A stretch of 64,000 bases of DNA, from positions 147,666,043 through 147,730,042 of the forward strand of contig NC_071353.1 of the NCBI RefSeq assembly GCF_943734655.1. Reading direction: 5' to 3'. Positions 22,486 to 32,467 of the stretch are shown here, in pieces. The stretch is from Sabethes cyaneus (Eukaryota > Arthropoda > Insecta > Diptera > Culicidae). Within the stretch, counting starts at the first letter, position 1. Each line of letters opens with the position of its first letter. The notes beneath the pieces are model-generated. The model saw only the letters and a list, made by a program, of their open reading frames with translations. It did not search any database and was not told where the DNA came from. Both the position numbers and the translations under genes were made by a program.

Positions 22486-23579
22486 CACACTTAGTTTTTA
22501 TTCAGATCTTCGGTAATTTATTTTGCGGATTTGATCAGCATATTTGGAAAAATGCTGAGCAATTCTGTAATTTTTCAAGGAATGCTGAGTATCGTCACTA
22601 CTTGACATTTCTTAATACAGATCTTCATCAACCGGTGGCGAGTTCGTTAATATTTTTTGCTGTATTTTTTCGCAAAGCGATTCCATTTCGTAACTGTCAA
22701 TAATTCAGCAATTGTTTAATGAACTATCAGTATTTATTACGGGATAGCCCGCAAAAGCTATGCTGAGATCAGAAAAAATTGCGGGAGTTGTCATCAAGCA
22801 TTTGTTAGCTGTCAAAATGAAGCGCAATCTAGAAAATACTTTATTGCGTGTTTAAAGTGTGTGGAAATTGTTCAAAATATGAACAATTATAATTCTTCTT
22901 AAGAGTTAAGTGGCGCATAGCAGAGCTTCGCTACGTTATTTAACCTTCTTTATATAAGGTATGCCAATTTATTATGTAATTTGTGTTTTAAATATATATC
23001 CCTGCATATCTCTCATTCAGTTAATATAGATTTAAATTGTAAATCTTCATTTCCCTTCTCATTCAAAATTTTGTCATCATAAAACAAAGCAGCAAATGCT
23101 ACTTAGTGCTTCGGTGCAGACTTCGCAGGTAGCTGCAGAACTACAGGACGATTGCGGGGCTGGTGCTACAGATAGGTTAACTCGGAACAACCTCTTTTAG
23201 TCCAGATTCCAACATGCGGCGGCTGGCAGAGCCATATCTCGAGGCCAAGTTAGAACCATATCTGTGCATCATAGATCCTATATAATTAATTGTATTTATT
23301 TTTAAGATATGATTTCAATAAAAATATTTTTTTAATTTATGACGACAATTCAGTACACATTACCGAAGTATCAGCACTATAATTACGGCTTTCAGCAATA
23401 ATTTTTGCTGAGAGATTTGTTAATTTATACTGAACAGTCCGCAATTTTTGACATTTCATAAAAATATTTTCATTGCCGAGTGTTCGTCAAGCAAATTAAT
23501 TACCGAACTGACCACCGAACGTTCAGCAGTTCTAATTTCGTCAAAAAATTACGGTGTTCGGTAAAAAAATTTAAGTGTG
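22486..23579. mobile_element. TA-target DNA element with CACACTTA ends
   Basis: TA flanks both ends; the left end is CACACTTAGTTTTTATTCAG and the right end reads the inverse TTTAAGTGTG. Subterminal ATTACCGAA and CGGTAATT motifs recur on both sides. Length 1.09 kb, no recognisable transposase. Confidence 0.6.
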
Positions 23580-23849
23580 TAAAGAACTACAAAGGAATTT
23601 CACGAGTGGTTGATCGGGATGGAAATTAAAAAAAATGCAACTGAGCAACCCCTTGCTCCACTGTTATTTGCCAAACGCAGCTGGCATAAACGCAAACTTT
23701 TCAAAAACATCATCCCTACTTTATCGACACTCAGTTGAATGCGGGAGGCGGAGGAGAGAAAAATAACGAAGACGGTTGCAATTTTGCAGCATCGAAGTAA
23801 ACGGAGTATTGTTTGCCGTTGTTATTTTTAGTAGAAAGACGTTTGTGTA

Positions 23850-24017
23850 GTTTGTTCAGTGCGAGTGTTTCTGGTGTTTTCTATTTCGAATTAAGTAAGT
23901 ACTGCCTGGTGAAGTATCTATGGTAACAGGAATAAACATTGCAAATTTTCGTTTTTGCCTTGTAGATTTCATTTGAAATTGATACCGTCCGTTGGCTTGT
24001 GATAATCCTGCCAGAAA
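23850..24017 (+). promoter_or_regulatory. putative start site and 5' UTR intron of the zinc-finger/basic protein gene
   Basis: TTCAGTGCG (about 23857) fits the insect initiator TCAGT. A possible UTR intron runs from AAG|GTAAGT-like sequence near 23893 to TTGTAG near 23966. The coding ATG at 24018 follows about 50 nt later in context AAAATGG. Confidence 0.4.
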
Positions 24018-26485
24018 ATGGACCGTTTGGTGAAGCTTCGTCACCGTTTATCACCGGGAATTGTATCCCTGAACGGTAGTTCCACGTCGTTGGGCGCTGG
24101 TTATGAAACGGCAAATGATGATAGTCTCACATCGGGATGTTCGATGTATTTTTCGATGACCGATGATGAACCGGGGAATGCAGAGCAGCAAACGGAAGAA
24201 AAATCGGCCAGGGTGTCGAATGGCCACCGAAATGGTGAGGACAGTTCAATTGACAAAACCCTGGAGAATGATTTTTCCGTTGAAGAAGTCAGTACTATTC
24301 GAAAGCCGGTGCTTGCGCACGCTTCACCGGCAACCGTAAAGCTGGCGAATAAGATGAGTGTCAAATATTTGGGAGTTTCTTCGACACCTGCTAAATTACT
24401 TAGAAGCGCTGGTAAAAAGATTGCTGTAACCCCCGGCAGTGAGACGGATAATCTGAGCGGATTGGCTAAGCTAGATGAAACGGATGAGGCTAAGCATTCG
24501 TCTTCTATGCTGCAAAAGATGAGAGAGCCAAAAATGTCCGATTGCTCATCAGAGGACGCGGAAGAGTCGAAGATAACGCTGGAAGGTAGCGTAATAGTTG
24601 CTGTGCCGGGTTTGGAGGGGAATAAATCGTTCGGGACAAACGTACTGGCTAACTTTTTCGCCAATCTCGACGTCAACAAAGGTACACCGATTCCAGAAAT
24701 CAAAGTAAATCAACCTGATGGAAAGCCGGTTGAGGTCGGTCAAACTCCGCCCAAAGGGCGTGAATCTAATCCGCTGAAGACTTTCTTTGAGTCGCTTAAG
24801 AAAAATCCCGATAACAAGCCGGAAAAGGAAAATCAACCTCAGTCGGATCGGCGAAAAAGCGTTAGGAAATCGCTAATTCCAAAAGCGCCCACAAACAATT
24901 CTAAAATAAGAAGTCCACTCGTTCGAGGTTCTATCAGCGAAAACCGTGTTGCTTCCCCCATAGCAAAACCTGCCCGAAAATCGGTGCTAACCAAGATGAT
25001 TCCGGACAAGCTTAAGGAAATGCGAAAAACCAATCAAATGGAATTGGTGAATTTCAAGCGAAAATCTGTTATTCCATCGCCCAAAGCGGTAGCATTAAAG
25101 CCGGAAACCGTACCGAAACCAACGTTGCCGCCATCTCGAGCAAAACCCGTTGGCGATTCGCTCAGAACCGTTAGCGCTATGCGTAAATCAGTAATTCCTG
25201 GTGGAAAACCTTCCCCGTTGAAGCGAAAATCAGTTGTACCCACAGCCATTGCCTCTAGAAGGTCTGTATTGCCAGCGAAAAATTCTCGTCGCTCGGTAGT
25301 TCCCCCGTTTTCCAGTGCAGGTACTTACATCTACCTAAATGGTTTTTATCAGAAAACATTTTAACTAATTTTTTAGTTTCAGTTCCTCCAACAAAAATTG
25401 TTCCCCTTCGAGTGCCATCCAAGACGACCGTCACCAGTAGTGATACTTCACTGAAAAGTGTCCTTGGTAAACGGGCCAGTACGGCTGCGACTGCCGATGG
25501 TTCGGCCGAACCCGTTTCAAAGCTACGCAAATCACTTGCGCCAGTGAAGGAATCTATTAGCAGCTTACGGCGAGTGTCTCCCCGGGCGGTCAGCGCACCG
25601 AAAGTCATTTCGCGAATTCGTCCGCCTTCAACAAACCCCGAAGCAGCCGGTACTGGATTCAAAAAACCGGAGACATTGGCTTGCGAAACTTGCCAGCGTG
25701 TGTTTCGGTTCAAATCGTCACTGGAAAGCCACCGCAAGATTGTCCATCAGAACGGTTCACTTACTCAAACAACAAAAGCTTCCGGCCCCAGCAAAGGCAA
25801 CAAAAGCAGCGAATCGATTCCAACGGAAACACGCTGTCGCTTCTGCTCGAAATCGTTTGCAAACGAAAAATTTCTTTCGAATCACGTAGTTTCGAACTGC
25901 GACAAAATTCCGCTTTTGGAAAAACGAAAACTGCTGGCTCACGAAGAGCAACAGCGGGCGGCTGCAATTGGGCGTTCGTCACCGCGCGCTCGTCCGGCCA
26001 CTGTCCCTCGCGCCAAAATGGACTCAACCGGAAGCAACAAGAGCAACAACCGTTCGGCCGAAGTGACCCCCTCGGACACGTCGACTTCCAGCAGCGTGGG
26101 AGACACCAGCACGGCTTCGGCTTCGTCGCTAACTGGTGCCGGTGGTGGTGGTGGTGGTAATGGCAAAAAACGTCCTCAAGTCATGTCAGCCTCTAAGCGG
26201 GCCATCGGCCACAGCGGTATCGTACGGACCCCGAAGCGGGAAATGAAGTGCCATCATTGCGGTCGTGGATTTTTAAATGCGGTCGAGTACGGACTGCACG
26301 TTCAGGCGCACTCGAACGGTGGATTGGAACCGTCGCTCGACGCGGGCGGGTCGCCGAAGTCGTCCGAAGGGCCGTTGGACGAAACGACGGTGGAGAAAAC
26401 GTTGCAAACCACCAATGGTGCACCGATCGATATTGCGGCAAGGCTAGCATCGATTCGCAGTCGGATGAAGAGCAGCAACAAGTGA
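24018..26485 (+). CDS. basic Ser/Pro-rich protein with repeated RKSVIP motifs and three C2H2 fingers
   Basis: Two coding exons, 24018-25320 and 25383-26485, joined by a 62-bp GTACTT...TTTCAG intron that keeps frame, give 801 residues. Residues 1-270 are acidic/Ser rich (start MDRLVKLRHRLSPGIVSLNG). About residues 277-431 hold an array of [R/K][R/K]S-hydrophobic motifs: RKSVRKSLIP, RKSVLTKMIP, KRKSVIP, MRKSVIP, KRKSVVP, SRRSVLP, SRRSVVP, with RKSLAP in the second exon. Three C2H2-type fingers follow: CETCQRVFRFKSSLESHRKI (about 534), CRFCSKSFANEKFLSNH...C (about 586, a C2HC form) and CHHCGRGFLNAVEYGLHVQ (about 723). A poly-Gly run precedes the last. The motif array fits repeated basophilic kinase sites, so a nuclear or cytoskeleton-linked phosphoprotein is plausible. 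I do not recognise an orthologue. Frames inside it on either strand are shadows. Confidence 0.9.
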
Positions 26486-26636
26486 AATCTCTACTAATGA
26501 TATTTGGGTTTTGGTTATTTTTCGACTCCTGGTTCAAACGTATCTATTGTAAAGCTTACTTTTCGTGATTCCTTTCTAATTATACGATATTTTTTATTTT
26601 CTAGAACAAAAAATTAGAGTCCAGACAAATTTACCG

Positions 26637-26642
26637 AATAAA
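26637..26642 (+). terminator. polyadenylation signal
   Basis: AATAAA 152 bases downstream of the stop codon at 26485. Confidence 0.55.
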
Positions 26643-26649
26643 CGGTTTA

Positions 26650-27065
26650 CATTTTCCCTAGTCGGTTGATAGATTATCATTTAATATCATTTCCTGGGTC
26701 TGGTTGTTGTCCCAAGGGAACAAACAACCAATGAAATTGACCGTTATTATTGGAGTAGTGTGCAATGAGTTAGGATAAACTGTTCTTAGTAAGCCATGAT
26801 TTGTTCGGCTCAATCAAATTGTCCATTCTGTTCTGTTCTCAAACGTCACACGTGTAGTAACTATAAAATGGTTAAATTAGATTAGTAGGCCTAGATAGAT
26901 AGCAAAATAAGAGATAAATATACACTGTGCCATCATCATCAAATTCGTCGGGGAAAACGGGGAAAACATTGTAATAGGCTTCAATTTGTTTTCCACGTGG
27001 TAGATGTTTTTTTCCATTTTCGATGGTGAAAACAATCACTTGGAGGTGAATGAAGTAAAACCTGT
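26650..27065. other. no gene recognised
   Basis: AT-rich 3' flank of the preceding gene; no repeats recognised. Confidence 0.4.
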
Positions 27066-27068
27066 TTG

Positions 27069-27381
27069 CTACTAACTTACTTAATCAGCTCCAGGCCGTG
27101 GTTTCCTCTGCTGTACGAAGGAGTCGTCTCCATTCCACTCGGTCCATGGCCGCAATTCGCCAGCCACGTAGCCTGCGTAGGGTCCGCAGGTCGCCTTCCA
27201 CTTGATCGATCCATCTTGCTCGCTGTGCGCCCCGCCGTCTCGTTCCAGTCGGATCGCTATTGAGAACTTTTTTAACCGGGCTGTCGTCCGACATCCTCAC
27301 GACGTGCCCAGCCCATCGCAGGCGACCGATTTTTTGCGGTGTGAGCGATGGGTGGTTCCCTAAGCAGCTGATGCAATTCAT
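27069..27381 (-). pseudogene. non-LTR retrotransposon C-terminal fragment with TAAG-like tail
   Basis: The minus-strand frame reads RLRWAGHVVRMSDDSPVKKV, TGTRRRGAQRARWIDQVEGD and MDRVEWRRLLRTAEETTAWS, the standard end of I/RTE-like RT proteins. A degenerate TTAAGTAAG tail follows at the 3' end (27069-27080). Confidence 0.8.
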
Positions 27382-27399
27382 GGTTCGTTCGGCTCCTCC

Positions 27400-29470
27400 A
27401 CGTTCCGTCTTACTGTTTATTTGTATAAAAATATCAACAGGCCTACTGGCCCTACTGATACACTTAAACTAGAATCTACGTGTTAGTGTCAGGAAACGAG
27501 TTTTCAGTACCTCGCGGCCGACGTTTAAGTCGAAGCTATGTATAAATCGATTGAAATGGCGTTGCAGACCGATGATTGTGCTAAATGTGCTATAGTTGGT
27601 TCGCCGATGCGGTACACGCAGAAATGGACCGTTACGTAGAACACGACTTTGGGCGTATATGTTGAGGTTCGCGAGTAGACATGGGCAATCCACTCTCGAG
27701 GTCAGCATGTCGCCGACAGCCATTGCTCTGATCACGTCGCGACGAGTGTTCAACAGGTCAAGATCGATAAGTCTGCAGCGTTGTTCATAGCAGAGCAGCT
27801 GAAAGGGGTCGTTCCAGGGCAATCTTCGAAGTGCAAAACGTATGAATCGGCGCTGCACTGACACGATTCGGTCAACTCCCTTTTTGGTAGTAAGGACTCC
27901 ACACAGGCGCGCAGTACTCAAGGGCGACCGGACAAAAGCACAGTAGAGAGCTTTGAGGCAGTAGATGTCGTTGAAGTTGTTGGGGATCCGCATGATAAAT
28001 TCCAGATTCCGGCAGGCCTTATCGACAATCTATGTGATGTGCTGTTTGAAGTCAAGCTTGGAGTCAAGCAGTATTCCCAAATCCTCGACACAGTTTTCGC
28101 GGCGTAAAGGCACGTCTGATAGCATGTAGTCGAAAGCGAGAGGGTTCAATTTCCTTGAGAATGTAATAATTTCACATTTGTTGGAATTTAGCAGCATGCG
28201 GTTATCTGTGCACCATTTCGCAAAAATCAGTAGCTGCTCTTGCAGGAACGCGGCGTCGGACGGACTATCGAGCTTAGCATACAGCTTCAAATCGTCGGCA
28301 AAAGAGAGATGCGGGCATTTAAGTAGGAAGTTGACATCGTTGAAGTAGACGAGGAAACCAAAGGTCCGAGATGGCTACCTTGTGGAATTCCAGAGTTAGC
28401 AGTGAAAGGTCTGGAGGTAAACCCGTCGATGCTAACTTCTAGGTGGCGATCGGAGAGGTAGGAATTAAACCATCGTAGCAACGAGCCTCCGATTCCCAGT
28501 TTGTCCAGTTTGGCGATGGCGATTTGATGGTTCAATCTGTCGAAAGCAGCGGAAAGGTCCGTGTAAATAACGTCCGTCTGCGACCGGTCGTCCAAACTTT
28601 TTATCACGTCGGACGTAAGAGTTAGAAGATTGGTTGTCGTGGAACGCTGGGGCATAAAGCCGTGTTGATCGACTACGACATATTGCTTAAAGAAAGCAAA
28701 TACAGGTGCATACACAATAAGCTCGAACAGTTTTGATATCGAGTTTAGTGCAGAGATGCCGCGATAGTTATTCACATTTCTCCTATTCCCCTTTTTCTGA
28801 ACAGTTTACATATTGTTGAGAAGACACCTGTACTGATTGATAAACTGAACAGGTGGCTCATCGGAGCAGCCAAGGCGTTGATACACTGTTTCAGCAGAAC
28901 AGACGGAATACCATCCGGTCCAGAAGAACGAGAGGATTTTAGCTTCGCGGCGGCTGATATGACCATCGCGTCGTCGATGGAAAGGTGAGTTAAGCAATTG
29001 CTAAGTACGGGGACGCACTGGATGGCTGCGGAAATTTCTTCTCTTGTCAATCTTTCGTCAGTAAATACGCTGGAGAATTTCCGCGCGAATAGTTTGGAAA
29101 TCTGTTCTGTGTTACTGGCAGTTTCACTACCCAGGAACATTACCGAAGGAAGCCCGTTGTCCTTCCGCTGTTCGTTGACGTGCTTCCAAAAGGATTTGGG
29201 ATTCCTTTTCAGTCTACGTTCGATGTTGCTCAGGTAATTCCGGAAACAGGAGCGACTCAATCGTTTGTAACGCGTGTTGATCGACAAGTAGTGGTTACGG
29301 AGTGGCAACGTTCGATATTTTGAAAATTTCTTGAGAGCGGTCTTTCTCTTGGATTTCAGACGTCGTAACGTAGCGTTTACCCAGGGTATCTGCTTCAGAG
29401 CGGGTATGGTTCTTTTTGGGACATGTCGATCGATAGCGTAGTTCAGGATATTGGAGAAAGTCATTGCGGC
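27400..29470 (-). mobile_element. Jockey-clade non-LTR retrotransposon, 5'-truncated (copy A)
   Basis: Minus-strand frames in order: 28772-29464 (RT linker and thumb start; SGPDGIPSVLLKQCINALAA), 28287-28775 (RT core; NNYRGISALNSISKLFELIV, VDQHGFMPQRSTTTNLL, GIPQGSHLGP), 28030-28290 and 27469-27993 (RT end). The FADD catalytic motif falls in a shifted frame near 28300, and stops separate the rest. The endonuclease is missing, so the copy is a 5'-truncated relic. It joins another Jockey copy at about 29470-29511. Confidence 0.88.
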
Positions 29471-29472
29471 AG

Positions 29473-29511
29473 AATCGTTTCGAACAACTTACAATCGTTT
29501 CGAACAACTTA
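29473..29511. repeat. 19-bp direct duplication at the junction of two Jockey copies
   Basis: AATCGTTTCGAACAACTTA occurs at 29473-29491 and again at 29493-29511. Confidence 0.9.
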
Positions 29512-30165
29512 GATGCAGCTGATAAACTGGTAATCCCACGGTAGTTTCGTACATTTCGACGGTCACCACTCTTATAAACCGGGAACATATACGAATATTT
29601 CCAAACATCAGGGAATTTTCCTTGAGATAACGATTCGTTGAAAATGCAGCAAAGTGGCGCAGCCAGAATTTCCATGCAACGGCTCAAAAGAACAGCCGGA
29701 ATCCCATCCGGACCAGCAGAATACAAACACTTCAACTTTTTCGCAGCAGTTATTATCATATCGTTAGTAATTTCAAAAATATCGAGATCGATTAAATCGG
29801 CAGGAACGCTTTCTGCGGCACGCATAACATCCTCTTCAGGAGAAACTTCAGAAACAAATACCGTGGAGAAAAATTTAGCAAATAGCTCGCATGAACTAGA
29901 CGCTGAGCAGGATTCCACTTCATCGTAGTACACATCCGTAATAGTCGAGCGGCATTTACGTTTTGTGTTTACAAAAGTCCAAAACTTTTTTGGATTCCGG
30001 CGCAGATCAGTTTGAACTCTCAGCACATACGATTTGTACAGACTAGCATTTAACCTACGGTAGTCATCGCTTGAACGCTTGAAATTAAACTTGGTTTCAG
30101 TTGATCTCAACCGGCGAAGGTTGCGCAAACATGTGTTTCGTTTCCGTTTCAATTCCCTCACGCAG
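29512..30165 (-). mobile_element. Jockey-clade RT fragment (copy B)
   Basis: The minus-strand frame (to 30188) has RNPKKFWTFVNTKRK, then AAKKLKCLYSAGPDGIPAVL and NVRNYRGITSLSAASKLFET, after which it is cut at the junction with copy A. It lacks the endonuclease and the catalytic RT half. It resembles the Jockey fragment split at 44638-45164 and 53938-54030. Confidence 0.85.
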
Positions 30166-30284
30166 CGTGTTGTTGCTTTTAAAGACAACGTGGTATCCGT
30201 GTTTCCTAAGGCATTTCTTTATCGGGTTTGTGGCTTTATGATAGAATGGCATACTGATCCTTTCAATGTCGTCTTTCTGGTGAT

Positions 30285-30650
30285 ATGCTCTGCAATGTAA
30301 AAGACAGGATTCCAGCCGAAGATAAGTCGGGAATCTATCAAATCGATTGTAATGATTGCCCGGCAATTTACATCGGACAAACTCGCCGCAAATTTAAACA
30401 ACGTGTGAAAGAGCATAAGAATGCAACTGAGAACGAACGAGTGAACGAATCTAGTGTCGCGATGCATGCTGCCAATCATCAGCATAAAATAAACTGGAAC
30501 AGTGCTAAACTAATAAAACCAGTGAGGAAGTCATCGCATTTGAACGCTTGGGAGTCGCTGCATATCACCACAGCTGAGCAATGTTTGATGAATGAAGACG
30601 ATGCTCCGATAGTATCGCCGCTCTTTCATCTAACAAAGCTGAAGTTGTAA
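30285..30650 (+). CDS. GIY-YIG endonuclease domain of a Penelope-like element
   Basis: The 121-codon frame contains LCNVKDRIPAEDKSGIYQID followed by CNDCPAIYIGQTRRKFKQRV and KEHKNA. It has the G-I-Y and Y-I-G motifs, the CxxC that marks the Penelope subtype, the Arg of helix 1, and a later Glu in LNAWESLHI. Penelope elements use this domain to nick target DNA for priming. Only the C-terminal part of the protein remains; no working RT is attached in this orientation. Confidence 0.88.
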   Translation: MLCNVKDRIPAEDKSGIYQIDCNDCPAIYIGQTRRKFKQRVKEHKNATENERVNESSVAMHAANHQHKINWNSAKLIKPVRKSSHLNAWESLHITTAEQCLMNEDDAPIVSPLFHLTKLKL

Positions 30651-30674
30651 CTACTCTCTTATCAAAATCAGTTG

Positions 30675-30722
30675 GACCTAGCCCCGATGATGGGTAACAT
30701 CTACCCGAAACCGGTTGGCGAA
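30675..30722 (+). ncRNA. hammerhead-ribozyme-like motif in the Penelope 3' region
   Basis: After the stop codon, CCGATGA (30684-30690) is followed by the hairpin TGGGTAACATCTACCC (GGGTA pairs with TACCC) and then GAAAC (30707-30711). This is the hammerhead core order CUGANGA-stem II-GAAA, except that the U of CUGA is C. Hammerhead motifs are known from Penelope-like elements. The core change makes self-cleavage doubtful. Confidence 0.45.
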
Positions 30723-30739
30723 TAAGGTAAATGCTTATT

Positions 30740-30904
30740 TTATTTTGTAAGAACAACAAGTGATAGTGTCCAGTATATACATCACATTATTAGTTCAATA
30801 GTTCTTACGTTGCACGAAGATACGAAAGTGAAAGTAAATTATATCTGTACGTAATGCAGTTTTTTATTTTTCTATACATATGAAAATGCTAGCTGGGGCG
30901 AGCC
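30740..30904. other. no gene recognised
   Basis: Short AT-rich spacer between two retroelement fragments. Confidence 0.4.
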
Positions 30905-31745
30905 CCCATGAAACCCGCCTGTTAATTCCCTACGAAACCTTGTGCTATCGATGACAACCGGCGTAACAGGATCCGGGGGAGTACCTTGTAGGCGGTGTTT
31001 ACCAGCTTAATACCGCGATAGTTGCAGCAGTCTAGCCGATCACCCTTTTTGTAGATGGGACAAACCACTCCTTCCATCCATTCCTCCGGTAGCTTTTCCT
31101 CCTCCCAAATCCTCGAAATAACCCAGTGTAGAGCCTTTGCCAGCGTTTCTCCGCCATGTTTATACAGCTCTGCCGGTAGGCGATCCTTCCCAGGGGCTTT
31201 ATTGGTCTTCAGTAGCCCGATTTCTCGTTTGACTTCTTGGAGATCAGGTACTAGGACATTACTATCTTCCATGGGTGCTCCTAGGTTAATTTCCGTTCCG
31301 TCTCCTTCTGCGAATTCGTCACTGAGGTGTTCATCGAAGAACTGCTTCCATCTGTCGATCACCTCGCGCTCGTTTGTGATTAGATTCCCTCCCTCGTCCC
31401 TACACATGTCAGGTTTCGGTGTGTAGCCCTTCCGAGTTTGGTTAACCTTCTCATAAAACTTGCGCATGTCATTAGCTCGGAATAGTTGTTCTAATTCCTC
31501 GGGATCTCTATCCTACTTTTGGCGCTTTTTCCTTCTCAGAATCGTGGTCAACTGATTCCTAGCTCGTCGGTATTTGGCCAGGTTCTCTCTAGTGGCAGTA
31601 CTTAGATAATTTTTCCAAGCAGTTTTTCCCCTCCGCCGCTTGTTGGCATTCCCCATCAAACCAATCATTTTTGTGTACTCCGAGGCTCTATACCTATAGT
31701 GCCTCTCCGATGGCCGAGCGTATTTTTGCTGTACCGTAGATTTTA
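30905..31745 (-). pseudogene. RTE-like RT fragment
   Basis: The minus-strand frame 30922-31467 reads MRKFYEKVNQTRKGYTPKPD, VIDRWKQFFDEHLSD, APGKDRLPAELYKHGGETLA, then EEWMEGVVCPIYKKGDRLDC and NYRGIKLVNTAYKVL. The upstream part (31513-31758) is in the same element, separated by an in-frame stop near 31513. The palm with FADD is missing, so it is truncated at the 3' side as well. Confidence 0.82.
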
Positions 31746-32030
31746 CCGACCTGAGCATTGATTTCTATAGAACTCCAGTCTAAGGGTACCGCCAGAGTGC
31801 AAGCGACATGCGACGCGACGCGACATTTCTTGCTGTAGTTACACGCGCGGCTCTTTTTCGCCGGAAGCAGGACTGTGCATTTAGCAACATGTGAGCGAAG
31901 TCGTGTCGCGTCGCTGCCGCGTTTAATCTGTACGGGGCCTAAGTTCGACTTAAATATTACACCAAGAATATTAGCACGGTCCACAAACTCGATCTTCTCA
32001 TTTCCTATTCGTTGTTTCATTATTCAGAGC
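31746..32030 (-). pseudogene. fragment of another non-LTR RT, split by a MITE
   Basis: Minus strand: NEKIEFVDRANILGVIFKSN before the MITE and DWSSIEINAQVGKIYGTAKI after it, in phase. This is the post-palm region of an RT; the rest is absent. Confidence 0.6.
31784..31939. mobile_element. small MITE, TAA target (PIF/Harbinger-like)
   Basis: 156 bp with TAA on both sides (31781-31783, 31940-31942), GG-starting imperfect ends, and GCGACGCGAC repeats pointing in both directions. It separates two in-phase parts of an RT fragment. Confidence 0.6.
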
Positions 32031-32039
32031 GATACATCA

Positions 32040-32467
32040 GTGTCTGTTTTGAATTTGAACTTTTTTGTATTTCTTTATTTGAAAACGTGTTTAATAATAA
32101 ATAGCTGGTTTATAATACCATTCGGATGCAATTAGAATGCACAATTGCTGAATCAAATGAACTGAGAAAATCGAATGAGTCGCAGAAATGTGAAAAAACC
32201 TTTCAAAAAAAATCACTTAAACAATTATTGGATAATATCGGCGCAGCCAAATAAAAGAAGAAACTATATTGATAGCTTTCGAGTATATTATAAGTTGATG
32301 CTTCAAATCTGTACAAAATTTTAGTTCTAAGTTAGTTTAGGTTTTGTTAATTCTAAGCTTAGTATAAGACTTACATTTTAGTTTCCTTTTAGGTTGCCAA
32401 TAGTCATAACTTTTATCTTTAGCCACGCCACGTGGGATCCTTTTTTTACATAGTTTTAATTAAGTTC
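32040..32467. other. 3' flank of the second BEL element; no LTR pair identified
   Basis: AT-rich. This is where the 3' UTR and LTR of the minus-strand BEL copy should lie, but without a second LTR in the window the boundary cannot be set. Confidence 0.4.

Larger units (their letters stand above)
30160..30735. mobile_element. Penelope-like element fragment with internally inverted 5' part
   Basis: The plus strand from about 30288 encodes the C-terminal GIY-YIG endonuclease and its 3' UTR. The minus strand between about 30285 and 30165 encodes the end of the RT/linker of the same kind of element (ISMPFYHKATNPIKKCLRKH, then VVFKSNNTLRE). In intact Penelope-like elements these parts are contiguous on one strand, so here the 5' piece is inverted relative to the 3' piece, with the break near 30281-30289. 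Confidence 0.8.

Noticed and set aside
25681..26160. 159-codon plus-strand frame and several minus-strand frames
   Set aside because: They overlap the spliced exon of the zinc-finger/basic protein gene in other frames; composition follows that gene.
31694..32020. 108-codon minus-strand frame as one gene
   Set aside because: It reads through a TAA-flanked MITE; only the outer parts are RT-like.
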